Positions 1-10,500 of a stretch of DNA of 64,000 nucleotides are shown in pieces. The stretch is from Bacteroidia bacterium (GTDB lineage: Bacteria; Bacteroidota; Bacteroidia; J057), in contig JALEFZ010000069.1 of the NCBI GenBank assembly GCA_022760475.1, forward strand, positions 80,337 to 144,336, in the 5' to 3' direction. Position numbers and translations under genes: made by a program. The notes beneath the pieces were generated by a model. It saw only the letters and a program-made list of their open reading frames with translations, searched no databases and was not told the DNA's origin. Each line of letters opens with the position of its first letter. Position 1 is the stretch's first letter.

Positions 1-2627
1 GCGACTATGTAGGCTGAAGAATCAGCACCCATCATCGCCCTGGAACCAATGGCTATATTTGATCGATTTCTATTCCCTCCCATCGTATTTAAACCTAAAG
101 CAACATTCAGGTTGGCAAGTGTATCACTCCATAAACTCAAATCTCCAATTGACACATTGCTACTTCCCGTTCTATTGCTTAATAGTGCATTAGCCCCTAC
201 AGAAGTATTGGATAGACCACTTATATTTGAGAATTGAGATTTAAACCCAAGTCCAACATTATTGCTACCTACAATTAAATTTTCTAATACAGATGCTCCG
301 ACTGCCGTATTTGCTCCCCCAGCACCTTCAAACTTTTTAAGTGTCTTGGAACCAATAGCAGTTGAACCATCTGTAAATTTTACTGATGTCAGGGTACTAT
401 CTCCCAAAGCAACGGTGGAAGTAGAAGAATCTGCATTCTTCATTGAGTGGTAGCCTATGGCTATGGATCGTTCCACAGCGGTACTCTTCGAAAGCACCTT
501 TGAACCGATCGCAATAATTCCATCTGCACTATCATTCAATGCCAGAGCAGAATCTCCAATAGCGATGATAAAGTCACTTTTCCGGGTAGCTAAAGCTGCT
601 CTATAGCCAATGGCTATAGATGTCTTTACAGAATCGCTTCTAGACATTGCAAAGGCTCCAATAGCTGTATTCTGATGATTGCCTACTCCCCTAAAGACTT
701 GAATTCCAAAGCCGGAATTATCCTGAGCTATGGAGTCAAACACTAGCACCTCGTACCCCATAATGGTATTTCCAGACCCCTGTTTAAGGGAAGAAGCTCC
801 AAAGTCTCCAAGGATGGAATTTCCAAGTCCTGATTCTAATGAGGACAAGGCAGAAGTTCCAATCACATTATTAAAGCTTGCATTTTTTGCCTTGGAAAGA
901 ACACCATTTCCGATTCCAATATTAGAGCTACCGATGTCCAAGAATTCCATTACATTTTGACCGATGGCAATATTATGATAGATCTCATTTGTTCTGCCTA
1001 ATTTCAAAGTATTCTTTCCTATGGCTATGGATTTTGCTGATTGACTAAATGCCATGGAACTATCTCCTATTGCGATGGATTGTGGATTGTTCGCATCCAA
1101 CATAGAATTATGCCCCACTGAAATACTGTTCAAAGGAGCGCTAACTTTTTGACTATTATTTCCAATGGCAATGACTTTGTTTCCCGCCAAAAAACCCATA
1201 CCAGCTTTTGTTCCAATGGCAAGAATATCCTCACCATCCAATAAATTGTACAAAGTGGAATCTCCTATTCCGACTACACCTGAAAGGGTATCGCTTTCAT
1301 GCAAGGCCATCCTCCCAATTGCCACATTTCCTTCACCACTGATGTTGCCAAACATACTTTCATAACCAAGGGCGGTATTGCCATCCGAATCAAAATTTTT
1401 ATGCAAGGATCTATAGCCAAGGGCTGTATTCCCTTTTCCTCTTCGGTTGGTTCTTAAAGAACTGGAACCAACAGCTGTATTGTATTTGGAATCTTGGGCA
1501 AACTCCACATCACTTCCATTATTGAATAAGGCTGAATCTCCAATAGCCACCAGATGAGAGGTTGTGTCATTGCTGAATAAGGCCAAAGCTCCGACAGCAG
1601 TATTGAAGTTGCCGCTCAAGGCATTAAAGGAGGCCCTGTCTCCCAAGGCGACATTTTCAGAACCAGAGAGGTTTGAGCCTAAGGAAAAGACTCCCATGGC
1701 TGTATTGGCATTTCCGCTTGTGTTCGAAGAAAGGGAAAGGTAGCCATTGGCGGTATTTGCAAATGCATCCACATTGGATCTCAGCGAGAGGAAGCCGGTG
1801 GCAGTATTGTAGTAACCTCTGTCATTGAGGGCGAGGCTGCGTGAACCTAGTGCCGTGTTTCCGGTTGCTTCTACTGGAGAAAAGGCATTGCTGCCATTGG
1901 TGGCCAGGGCTGAGTCTCCCAGTGCAACGAGATAAGAGCGGTCAGAATTCTTATTCAGAGCGGCTAGCCCAATGGCTGTATTCTGAAACCCAATGGTGTT
2001 ACTAGAGAGTGCAGTAGCACCCACAGCTGTATTGGACGAGCCAATGGTATTGGCTTTTAAGGCAGAGGCTCCAATACTGGTATTCAATAATCCAGAGGTA
2101 TTTTCTTCAAGTGCAGAATCTCCAATTCCTACATTGAACAGGCCGGAACTAACTTTCAAACCAGCCCCTTGACCGATGTATACCGATCCGGAATTATTCT
2201 GGGGTTCAAGGGTATTTTTTTTCATCAGCCATTTCAGGCTTCCATCAGTCTCAAAACGGATAACATCGTCCCCAGGAGCGGTGGAATCTTCTACACAGAC
2301 TTTGGTATCTCCATCGGAGTCTTCCAGGCAGAATGCCATGCTGGCCCCACTTCCTATATTTTGCCAAGCCATAATTCCAAATGAGAAAAACTGGAAATTG
2401 GAAGAATCAGAATTGTAGATCAAAAGTCCATCAGCTGGTGAAAGAATGTTGTTGCGCTGCAGGGTCGACATACGGGGGATTAGCAATCCTTTCTCAGTAG
2501 AAGATACATCAAGGATGGAAGAAGCATCAGGATTGTTACCCGTGGAATTGATGCCCACTGATTGGGCACTTAATCCTATCAATTGAAGGATAAGGCCAAA
2601 TAGTAAAATAATTCGTTTTTCGTTCAT
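1..2627 (-). CDS. Giant repeat surface protein, adhesin/tail-fibre type (3' end outside window)
   Basis: The frame is open from the ATG at 2627 to the window edge (875 codons seen, no stop), so the gene is partial. A signal peptide (MNEKRIILLFGLILQLIGLSAQ) is followed by a module with the motif 'ASSILDVSSTEKGLLIPRM', typical of Bacteroidota fibre-like proteins. From about residue 145 to the edge there are dozens of degenerate repeats of roughly 20-25 residues built on 'NTAIGxxAL', 'VAIGDSAL' and 'IAIGYxSM'. These resemble the beta-roll head repeats of trimeric adhesins. Proteins of this build often end in a peptidase S74 chaperone domain, but that end is not visible. Export and a fibre-like adhesive role are inference. 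The repeat architecture is directly read. Confidence 0.8.
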   Translation of the reverse strand, partial: MNEKRIILLFGLILQLIGLSAQSVGINSTGNNPDASSILDVSSTEKGLLIPRMSTLQRNNILSPADGLLIYNSDSSNFQFFSFGIMAWQNIGSGASMAFCLEDSDGDTKVCVEDSTAPGDDVIRFETDGSLKWLMKKNTLEPQNNSGSVYIGQGAGLKVSSGLFNVGIGDSALEENTSGLLNTSIGASALKANTIGSSNTAVGATALSSNTIGFQNTAIGLAALNKNSDRSYLVALGDSALATNGSNAFSPVEATGNTALGSRSLALNDRGYYNTATGFLSLRSNVDAFANTANGYLSLSSNTSGNANTAMGVFSLGSNLSGSENVALGDRASFNALSGNFNTAVGALALFSNDTTSHLVAIGDSALFNNGSDVEFAQDSKYNTAVGSSSLRTNRRGKGNTALGYRSLHKNFDSDGNTALGYESMFGNISGEGNVAIGRMALHESDTLSGVVGIGDSTLYNLLDGEDILAIGTKAGMGFLAGNKVIAIGNNSQKVSAPLNSISVGHNSMLDANNPQSIAIGDSSMAFSQSAKSIAIGKNTLKLGRTNEIYHNIAIGQNVMEFLDIGSSNIGIGNGVLSKAKNASFNNVIGTSALSSLESGLGNSILGDFGASSLKQGSGNTIMGYEVLVFDSIAQDNSGFGIQVFRGVGNHQNTAIGAFAMSRSDSVKTSIAIGYRAALATRKSDFIIAIGDSALALNDSADGIIAIGSKVLSKSTAVERSIAIGYHSMKNADSSTSTVALGDSTLTSVKFTDGSTAIGSKTLKKFEGAGGANTAVGASVLENLIVGSNNVGLGFKSQFSNISGLSNTSVGANALLSNRTGSSNVSIGDLSLWSDTLANLNVALGLNTMGGNRNRSNIAIGSRAMMGADSSAYIV

Positions 2628-3092
2628 GACTAAAAAATTGTAGTAAAGGCATTAAAAATTCTATCCCATGGAGTTTGTTTGGGTAGCGAATCATTGAGAT
2701 TCATAAAATCAGGAAATACGCCAGGAGATATTTTCTTCTGACACAAACATGAGGTTTATATGATGTCTTTGAGGGTTCATTTCGGACAGATAATTGCCCA
2801 TTTAAACTTACACTTGATTATCAAGCAATTACCTCACAGCTTCCCCAAAAAGCAGCTTTTTTAATGCTTCTGCCCATATCGGACTTTTTTTTGTCCATTT
2901 TGGCAAAACAACTGGGAATCAGTTAGTTGAATTCGCCTCTTCAATAGACAAATTTTCAAGACTATTTGACAGATATATGGCAAGGCAAGAAATCTTAATG
3001 CGCTCAGAATTGTCTTTTGCCTTCGAATTGTTATAAGTATATTCGTTATGGTACTCGCTTTCGCATTATTTTAAAGATAATAGCCCCTTTTC
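2628..3092. other. 465-bp divergent intergenic region
   Basis: This AT-rich gap separates the leftward repeat protein from the rightward hybrid kinase and holds no convincing gene. It contains a short odd palindrome (CTTGAT-T-ATCAAG, 2813-2825), a GGAC-T8-GTCC inverted repeat near 2880-2895, and a promoter-like site before the kinase, annotated separately. Nothing else stands out. Confidence 0.6.
3016..3045 (+). promoter_or_regulatory. Candidate Bacteroidota-type promoter of the hybrid kinase gene
   Basis: TTTG (3016-3019), an 18-base spacer and TATATTCG (3038-3045) match the known Bacteroidota pattern of a -33 TTTG and a -7 TAnnTTTG with one difference. The site lies 47 bases before the ATG at 3093. 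Read from sequence only. Confidence 0.4.
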
Positions 3093-5975
3093 ATGAATCG
3101 CTTTTGTTTCAGAATAATAAGTCTGCACATTTTTCTTTTTGTGTTTGGCAACTCTTTTGCCCAGGATAGACTCCCCGGCATTGATAGCCTCTATCAAGCC
3201 CTGGAAAAAACTAATTCGCCTGAAGAAAAGCTCGAAACAATGAAAAAACTGATGATGAAATTGGAGTCAGTTGACATTGCTGAAGGGCTCAAGGTATACA
3301 AAGAGGCGATAGAATTACTACCTCAGATCAAAGATCCCAAGGAGCAATTTTACATCACAGAGATGACCATCAATTATTGCATGGCATATCAAATAGATTT
3401 GCCTTATGCAAGGAGTTTGATACCGAAAGCCAAAGAGATGGCAACAACTTATTATGAGGATAAAGAAAACCTTGCCTCTCTAATGATCAGTGAGGCAAGT
3501 TTTTATCTGATGGAAGGGAATCTTGAAGCTTATGTCGAAATCACCAAGGAAATACTTGAAATAGCTAATTCCGAAGACAATAAACTTGTAGAAGGGGTTA
3601 CCTTATTCAACCTGGCCTATGTTTATTCGCAATATTACAATTATGAAGAGGCCTTATTTTATGCAAGGAAGGCTTTGGTGCAAATTAAAAAGATCCGTCC
3701 AATTACCAGAAATTCAAAAGACCATGAAGCAAGAATTCATCAGTTTATTGGCCTAAATCTACAGTATGCAGAGCCAGAGAAGGTAGATTCTTCCTTATTC
3801 TTCAGCAAAAAGGGTTATGCCATTTGGGACAGTTTATCCATGATTCCATTACAAAAAGCCCAAGCAGCATTTTATTTAGGCAATGCATACTTGAAAGCAA
3901 GAGATTACACCAATGCCCAAAAATACCTGTATGAAGGGATAGATGCTTCAAGATCAGTTGGCATGCAAGAGGGAATTGTACTATCAGGTATATCCCTGGC
4001 AAGGATTTTCAGCGATCTGGGAGAAAAAGACAGCTTGAAGAAATACATTAAACTTATAGATCAACCTTTTTCAGGATTTCAAATAAGCGGGATGCAGGAG
4101 TTTGAATTGATCTCCTTAAAAGCCAGTTTAATGTACTGGGAAGGAGATTTTAGCAACGCTTATATCACTTTGATTCGGGGAGGCTTGAAAAAGGACTCAG
4201 TAAATTCAGAAGAACGCCAAGCCTTATTGAGTTCCAATCTCGTAAAGTTTCAAGTAGCAGAAAAGGAGAAAGAATTGGCCCAGCAAGAACTGGCAGCCTC
4301 ACAGGCAAGGAACTCCAGAAATCAAATCCTGTTAATAGGGGGTACTTTGATTATGATCCTTGCGGTGTTGTTTCAATGGAGAATTAACCACCAAAGTAAA
4401 CAAAGGCAGAAAGCCAAGCTGGCTCAGCAAATGGCACAGGCAGAAAGCAATCGCTTGAAAGAACTGGACCAGTTGAAAAACGATTTCTTCACCAATATTT
4501 CCCATGAACTAAGAACTCCTCTTACCTTGATTCTTAGCCCTGTTTCTGATGCATTAGAACAAGTTCAATCCAGGGTAATGAGGGACAAACTTGAAACCAT
4601 CCAACAGAATGGCGAACGACTTCTAAACTTGGTCAATGAAATCATGGACCTTTCAAAAGTCGAGGCCGGCAAAATGGAATTACACCTATCGGTAATGAAT
4701 CTGGGTGAGTTTCTCAAGCGGGTGTTTTATTCTTTCGAATCCTTGGCACAATTACGTAGAATATCTTATAAGGCAAATATTGATATTTCAGAAGTTTTTG
4801 TAGAGGGAGATAGAGATAAGTTGGAAAAAATCCTTAACAACCTGCTTTCTAATGCCATAAAATTCAGCCCGGCAGGAGGAAAAGTATCCTTATTGGCTTC
4901 GCGAATGAATGGAAATTTTTCCATTAGGATAGAAGATTCAGGTCAGGGAATTGATGTTGAAGATCAGGAGAAGGTTTTTGACAGGTTTTATCAATCAAAA
5001 AACGTAAATGGGAGCCTTCAGGGTGGAACTGGTGTTGGACTTGCACTTTCAAAGGAATTAGCGGAATTGATGGATGGAAGTATTCAACTGGAAAGTGAGA
5101 TTGGAGTTGGAAGCAGTTTTACCTTAAGCCTTCCATTGAAGGAAGTTCAGCAACCCGACCAAATTGCGTTAGAAGAGGAATACGAATCTTCCAGTCAAAC
5201 TCTCGCTTTTGCCCCCATCATGATAAATGGTAAAAAACCAAGGTTACTGATCGTTGAGGACAATCCCGCCCTGGGGAAATATCTCATTCAGTTGCTCAAT
5301 GAAGATTATCAATGTATTCTGGCTCAAGATGGAATGGAGGCGCTGAAACAATTGAAGATTAACCACTTTGATTTAATCCTATCGGATGTGATGATGCCGA
5401 ATATGGATGGCTTTGAACTCCGAAGAAAGATAAATGAAAGAAGGGATTGGAAAATAATCCCCTTCGTTTTACTGACTGCGAGACATCTTGAAGAAGACCG
5501 AATTACAGGTTTTCAGTTGGGAATCGATGACTACCTGACCAAACCATTTAGTAAACTGGAGCTTCAGGCACGAATTCACAACCTCATTCACAACAAATTG
5601 GAACGAGATGAATTCAAGCATTCGAATGAAGCAAAAGGAAATGTAAGCAATGTCGATCAGGAAATGCTCCGGAAAATGGAGCATGTTGTCCTGGAACACA
5701 TGACCGATCCCCAGTTTGGAGTGGAAAGCCTGGCCTCAGAAATCAATTATAGCAGCAAGCAAGCCCGAAGAATCTTGAAGGAATTGACTGGCATGACGAC
5801 AGTAAACTTCATTTTGGAAGTCAGGCTTCAAAAAGCCAGGGAATTGCTGGAAAGGAGGCAGGTGGCCTCTGTAACAGAAGCACAGGTAGCTGTGGGGATT
5901 GATAGCGCTTCTTATTTTACCAGAAAATTTACAGAGCGATTTGGGATAAATCCCAAGAATGTAGGAAGGCTATAA
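3093..5975 (+). CDS. Hybrid two-component sensor kinase / AraC-type regulator
   Basis: A single 960-residue polypeptide carries a whole signalling pathway. A signal peptide (about 1-23) precedes an all-helical TPR-like sensor (to about 400), one membrane helix (about 412-431) and a coiled linker. The kinase core follows: His471 in 'SHELRTPL', N-box 'NNLLSNAIKFSP', 'DSGQGI' and 'GTGVGLALSKEL'. Next comes a receiver domain with phospho-acceptor Asp765 ('LSDVMMPNMDG') and conserved 'LTKPF' Lys, then an AraC-type helix-turn-helix (about 870-960). Known hybrid regulators of polysaccharide loci have periplasmic propellers. Here the sensor is TPR-like and far from the mannan locus, so its target is unknown. 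ATG start fits the signal peptide. Confidence 0.92.
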   Translation: MNRFCFRIISLHIFLFVFGNSFAQDRLPGIDSLYQALEKTNSPEEKLETMKKLMMKLESVDIAEGLKVYKEAIELLPQIKDPKEQFYITEMTINYCMAYQIDLPYARSLIPKAKEMATTYYEDKENLASLMISEASFYLMEGNLEAYVEITKEILEIANSEDNKLVEGVTLFNLAYVYSQYYNYEEALFYARKALVQIKKIRPITRNSKDHEARIHQFIGLNLQYAEPEKVDSSLFFSKKGYAIWDSLSMIPLQKAQAAFYLGNAYLKARDYTNAQKYLYEGIDASRSVGMQEGIVLSGISLARIFSDLGEKDSLKKYIKLIDQPFSGFQISGMQEFELISLKASLMYWEGDFSNAYITLIRGGLKKDSVNSEERQALLSSNLVKFQVAEKEKELAQQELAASQARNSRNQILLIGGTLIMILAVLFQWRINHQSKQRQKAKLAQQMAQAESNRLKELDQLKNDFFTNISHELRTPLTLILSPVSDALEQVQSRVMRDKLETIQQNGERLLNLVNEIMDLSKVEAGKMELHLSVMNLGEFLKRVFYSFESLAQLRRISYKANIDISEVFVEGDRDKLEKILNNLLSNAIKFSPAGGKVSLLASRMNGNFSIRIEDSGQGIDVEDQEKVFDRFYQSKNVNGSLQGGTGVGLALSKELAELMDGSIQLESEIGVGSSFTLSLPLKEVQQPDQIALEEEYESSSQTLAFAPIMINGKKPRLLIVEDNPALGKYLIQLLNEDYQCILAQDGMEALKQLKINHFDLILSDVMMPNMDGFELRRKINERRDWKIIPFVLLTARHLEEDRITGFQLGIDDYLTKPFSKLELQARIHNLIHNKLERDEFKHSNEAKGNVSNVDQEMLRKMEHVVLEHMTDPQFGVESLASEINYSSKQARRILKELTGMTTVNFILEVRLQKARELLERRQVASVTEAQVAVGIDSASYFTRKFTERFGINPKNVGRL

Positions 5976-6006
5976 AAAAAGGCAGTTGAGAAAACTCAAC
6001 TGCCTT
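5974..6006 (-). terminator. Terminator between hybrid kinase gene and ffh
   Basis: A perfect 12-bp stem (AAGGCAGTTGAG / CTCAACTGCCTT, 5979-5990 and 5995-6006) with an AAAA loop. On the minus strand it is followed by seven T, so it best fits ffh. It also sits just past the stop of the convergent kinase gene. Confidence 0.85.
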
Positions 6007-6024
6007 AATATGTTGGCTTTAGGT

Positions 6025-7383
6025 TTATCTTCTTGCACCTCTGGCTCTTCTTCCAGCCAATCTTTTAGGAAGTTTGCCCTTTTTCCCACCAGCACCAGCG
6101 CCATTCATTTTCTTCATCATTTTCTTCATCTGAGAAAACTGCTTGATCAGCTCATTGACCTCTCTGACAGTCCTCCCACTTCCGTTTGCAATTCTTTTTT
6201 TCCTGGAACCATCAAGAATAGCTGGCTTAGAACGTTCCTCTTTGGTCATAGAATAGATAATCGCTTCGATGTGCTTAAAAGCATCGTCTTCAATATCCAC
6301 TCCCTTCATCATCTTACCCATACCCGGAATCATAGAAATCAGATCCTTCAGGTTACCCATTTTCTTGATGGTTTGGATCTGTGAAAGGAAGTCATCAAAG
6401 TCCAGACCTCCCTTGCGCATTTTGCCTTCCCACTCCTTGGCTTTGCGCTCATCAAACTGCTGCTGGGCCCTTTCTACCAGGGTAAGGACGTCTCCCATCC
6501 CCAGAATCCTGGAAGCCATACGATCAGGGAAAAAGAGATCCAAATCACTCATTTTCTCCCCAGTACTCACAAACTTAATGGGTTTTTCAACCACAGATCG
6601 AATTGAAATAGCCGCACCACCGCGGGTATCACCGTCAAGTTTTGTAAGTACAACACCATCGAAGTCCAGACGATCGTTGAAGGCCTTGGCAGTATTTACT
6701 GCATCCTGACCTGTCATGGCATCCACCACAAAGAGGATCTCTGAAGGATTGATGTTCTCCTTAATGGCCTGAATCTCGTCCATCATCTGCTCATCCACAG
6801 CAAGGCGACCAGCGGTATCGACTATCACAAGGTCTTTGCCACGAGACTTGGCATACTTGATGCCGTTTTCAGCGATCTCAACCGGATTTTTATTTTCAAT
6901 CTCTTTGTATACCTCAACCTCGGTCTGCTCAGCAAGAACGCTCAGCTGGTTGATCGCCGCAGGACGATAAACATCACATGCAACCAACAATGGGTTCTTT
7001 CCCTTGCCCTTCATGTATTGGGCAAGTTTACCCGTAAAGGTAGTTTTACCCGAACCCTGCAAACCAGCAATCAATACTACCGTAGGTGGGTTTTTGGATA
7101 TTTTAACACCTTCGTTCTCCCCTCCCATCAAAGCTGTTAGCTCCTCATGGACGATTTTGGTCATCAATTCGCCCGGCTTTACAGCAATCAGGATTTCACG
7201 CCCCAAGGCTTCATCCTTTACCTTTTTCGTAAATTCTTTGGCTACCTTATAGTTAACGTCCGCATCAATCAGCGCCCTCCTGATCTCCTTTAAAGTCTCG
7301 GCAACGTTAATCTCTGTGATACGGCCTTGACCTTTCAGTTTACGAAACGCCGTATCTATATTAGCAGATAAATTCTCAAACAT
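6025..7383 (-). CDS. ffh: Signal recognition particle GTPase Ffh
   Basis: The 452-residue protein is the SRP54/Ffh GTPase, which binds 4.5S RNA and signal sequences and delivers ribosomes to FtsY at the membrane. Visible are the N domain (about 1-95), the P-loop 'GLQGSGKTT' (107-115), 'DTAGR', 'TKLDGD', and a Met/Gly-rich M domain with a basic tail ('RLAGRRARGARR'). Length is normal for the family. The ATG start gives the usual 'MFENLSANIDTAFRKLKG' N-terminus. It is a stand-alone gene convergent with the hybrid kinase. A 4.5S RNA gene was not found in the window. Confidence 0.97.
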   Translation of the reverse strand: MFENLSANIDTAFRKLKGQGRITEINVAETLKEIRRALIDADVNYKVAKEFTKKVKDEALGREILIAVKPGELMTKIVHEELTALMGGENEGVKISKNPPTVVLIAGLQGSGKTTFTGKLAQYMKGKGKNPLLVACDVYRPAAINQLSVLAEQTEVEVYKEIENKNPVEIAENGIKYAKSRGKDLVIVDTAGRLAVDEQMMDEIQAIKENINPSEILFVVDAMTGQDAVNTAKAFNDRLDFDGVVLTKLDGDTRGGAAISIRSVVEKPIKFVSTGEKMSDLDLFFPDRMASRILGMGDVLTLVERAQQQFDERKAKEWEGKMRKGGLDFDDFLSQIQTIKKMGNLKDLISMIPGMGKMMKGVDIEDDAFKHIEAIIYSMTKEERSKPAILDGSRKKRIANGSGRTVREVNELIKQFSQMKKMMKKMNGAGAGGKKGKLPKRLAGRRARGARR

Positions 7384-7540
7384 ACTTCTAAGCCTTCATT
7401 CTAGTCTTAAGAAACAAATATAAATGTTTTTGATGGCAGGGAACAAATTTATCAGCCATCGAAGAAGCCAGAATCAAATTATTATTTAGGTTTGACGAAT
7501 TATTCTAAAAAATATTGGCTAATAATTATGATTTAGGCTC

Positions 7541-10500
7541 CTACCTTACAAGGGTTACTGTCCCCACCTCATCGTAGGTATTTCCATTTTGTCCGATTGC
7601 ACGAATCTTATAAACATAAACCCCTTCAGCTGCAAAACCCCCATTTCTCGTTCTACCATCCCACCTGAAATCTATCTGGTCAGCCTCATAAACCAGTTGG
7701 CCCCATCTGGTAAAGATTTGAACCTGGAGGCTAGCCATACCGAAGGAAACCACAAAAAAGTTATCATTGGTTTGGTCGTCATTTGGGGTAAATGCATTTG
7801 GAACTTGAATCCAGACATCATCACCACGTACAAATTGCGATGCGGAGTCTATACATCCGAAAACCGACTCTACCACCAATGTAATTTGGTGCTCCCCCGG
7901 ATCAGGAATTGAAAATAATGGATCTTCTTCTCTAATATCTGCAGTAAAAGGGTTTTTCCATGTAAATGAAACCGCATTCTGAGATAAGTTGATCGCTTGT
8001 ACTTCATATGGAACAAAGCCGTCGAGAACATCTAGCTCAAAAGCTGCTATTGGGTTTAAGCCTGCGGGATCCAGTGTAAGCTCAACTGTATTTCCTTGAC
8101 AATTTCCGTTAAATGATGTTACAGAATAAGTAGAAATGCTATCTGGAGATACGTAAATGAAGGGGCGGTTCTCGCCATTGCTCCAAAGAAATCTTTCTCC
8201 ACCTGTTGCATTTAAGGCAAATGTTTTATCCGGACAAACAGGCTCCCAATCTAATACAGTCCTTGGGATTGGGACAGTAGTTATTTGTACTGAGTCTATT
8301 CCTTCACAACCGAAAGAATCCAACCCAGTAACCACGTAGGTGATAATGGTATCTTCAGGAGTTGCCAGGGGATTTGCTAAACTTGTACTGGAAAGGAAGA
8401 TTGGAGGTTCCCATGTATAGGAAACTGCACCTGTGGTACTCAACTCAACTCCTTCACCCTCGCAAATTTCCTGGTCCCCAATAGTTTGGATTACAGGTGG
8501 AGATAAGACCTCCACCCTGAGCTCTGCTGAATCAAAACAACCAGCAGCATTTGTTATTCTCAAAGTATAGGTCTGGCTTTGTGTAGGAAATGCTAATGGA
8601 GTGAAAGAATCTACTGAATCCAATGAATTGGCTGGACTCCAAAGGGGTACTCCATCGCCAGAACCTAAAATCTGGACTGAATCTCCTAAACAAATAGAAA
8701 GATCAGACCCAACGGAAACCGCAGGTGGAGAATCAGCATTCAATCGCCACTCCGCAATAATGAAACAACCCTCTGGAGTAGCAGAAGCACCTATATAGGT
8801 AATCGGCCCAGAGGGAGTTGCAATTGGAGTTCTGGAGGTCGGATCATCAAGACCTGTTCCAGGAAACCAATTATACCCCTGCCCTTCAGGAATACTCAGT
8901 TGAACAGATTCCCCAGGACAAAATGAGCTCTCAGAAAATACCGAGTCTCCAGAATTAATCACCCTGAAGGTTTCAGTCTCAATGCATCCAATAGAATTGG
9001 CCACTTCGATTAAAAATACAACCTCCTGCTTAAGGTTCCTTACCAAGGCAGAAGGGTTATTTGGATTCTGAATGGTGATCAAGGGACTTGAAGACCAGCT
9101 GTAGCTGCTGCCCCAAGTGGTACTGGCCTCAAGGGCAAAGTCGGTTCCATAACAGGCTACGGTATCCGGATAAGTATTGATAGGGCCTGTTGGGACTACT
9201 GTTACAAGTAGCCCCTCTTGAGTAGTACATGCGTTTGTGTCAATTAGCTGTACATAAAAGGAATCGGTTTGTTGGACGCTTATCGAAACCGTTTCTTGAT
9301 CGGCTAATCCTATCACTGCCGACACGGGTGTCCAACTATATGTTCCGGGAGGACCAAAAGCGGATAGGTTAACTGTATCTCCCTCACATATGGATTGATC
9401 GCCAGAAACTGTAATGGTGGGTACTTCAAACACTTGTATTTGCTGGAAAGCTGTATCAGGATCGCGGCAACTCACCGTATCCGTAACAATCAACCTAACA
9501 GTAAAAATTCCTGCTGTATCATAAATAAAAGTAGGTTCAAACTCATTAGAACCCGCCCCTCCCAAACCAAAATCCCATTCATAGGCAAAACCCGCCTGAG
9601 AAGAAGTTGTAGTTGTTAAATTCTCAAACTCAACTACCAGGGGTGCGCAGCCTACATTCGATAAGGGTACCCCACTGGTATCCTGGGTTTCAAAGCTGGC
9701 ATCTATTGTGAATGTTTCCAGATTAATCTTCAAAATGGCAAGGTTGCAACCTGAGAGGCCTGTTGCTGCCGAATTCGGACTATGGCTTCCAGGGGTACCA
9801 GGAAATGAATTATTCTGATTACAATTGGAGCATATCGCTTGGTAAATGACCCCTTTTTTGTCAAAGCGGGAGGTTCCACCGTCCACATGCTCAGGGTCAG
9901 CATTGCCACCAAAATAAGTTCCAAAAGAAAGCGCCTGCATGTTTTCATCAAATACGGCGATATAGAAATCTTCATCATCTGTGGTACTTTGAAGGGCATC
10001 TAAGGTAATGGGCCAATTATTGGTTTCTCCCCAACCACTGAAATAGATCCGACCACAGTCATCGACCAGGAAGGCAGATGGTGAAAGGGGCTTGGTCGTA
10101 GACAAAGCTTCACCAAACACAGTAGAAAATTCTGCTGATTGAAGATTAAAGGGAAGTTTTACCACGAATTGTCTTGCACCCGGATCGCTGTAAATGGTGC
10201 TTGAAGCAGGAGAAAAAATCGGCCAGTTAGTGCCAAATGTTTGTCCTGTAACATATATATCACCTGCCTGGTCAAAATCCAGCAGAAAGGCCTGATCCGC
10301 TGAACTGGAACCCAAATGAGTGGAACCCAACAAAGTAGTTCCGCTTGGATTGAAGGTTGCCACAAAACCATCTGTAGCCCCACCTTGGAAAGTTGCTTGG
10401 TAAGAGTTAGTCCCTACAGGAATATCCAGTGATTCTGTGCCCCCACAAACGATGACGTTGTCATTGGGTAAAATTCGCACAGAATAAATCGCATCGTCTT

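Noticed and set aside
2813..2825. CTTGAT-T-ATCAAG palindrome before the hybrid kinase
   Set aside because: Half-sites resemble FNR/CRP-like boxes, but the spacing (1) is not that of a known box and one short palindrome in AT-rich DNA is expected by chance.
5986..6384. 132-codon plus-strand open frame
   Set aside because: It lies opposite the C-terminus of ffh and the terminator, with no motif or start context; it is an antisense shadow.
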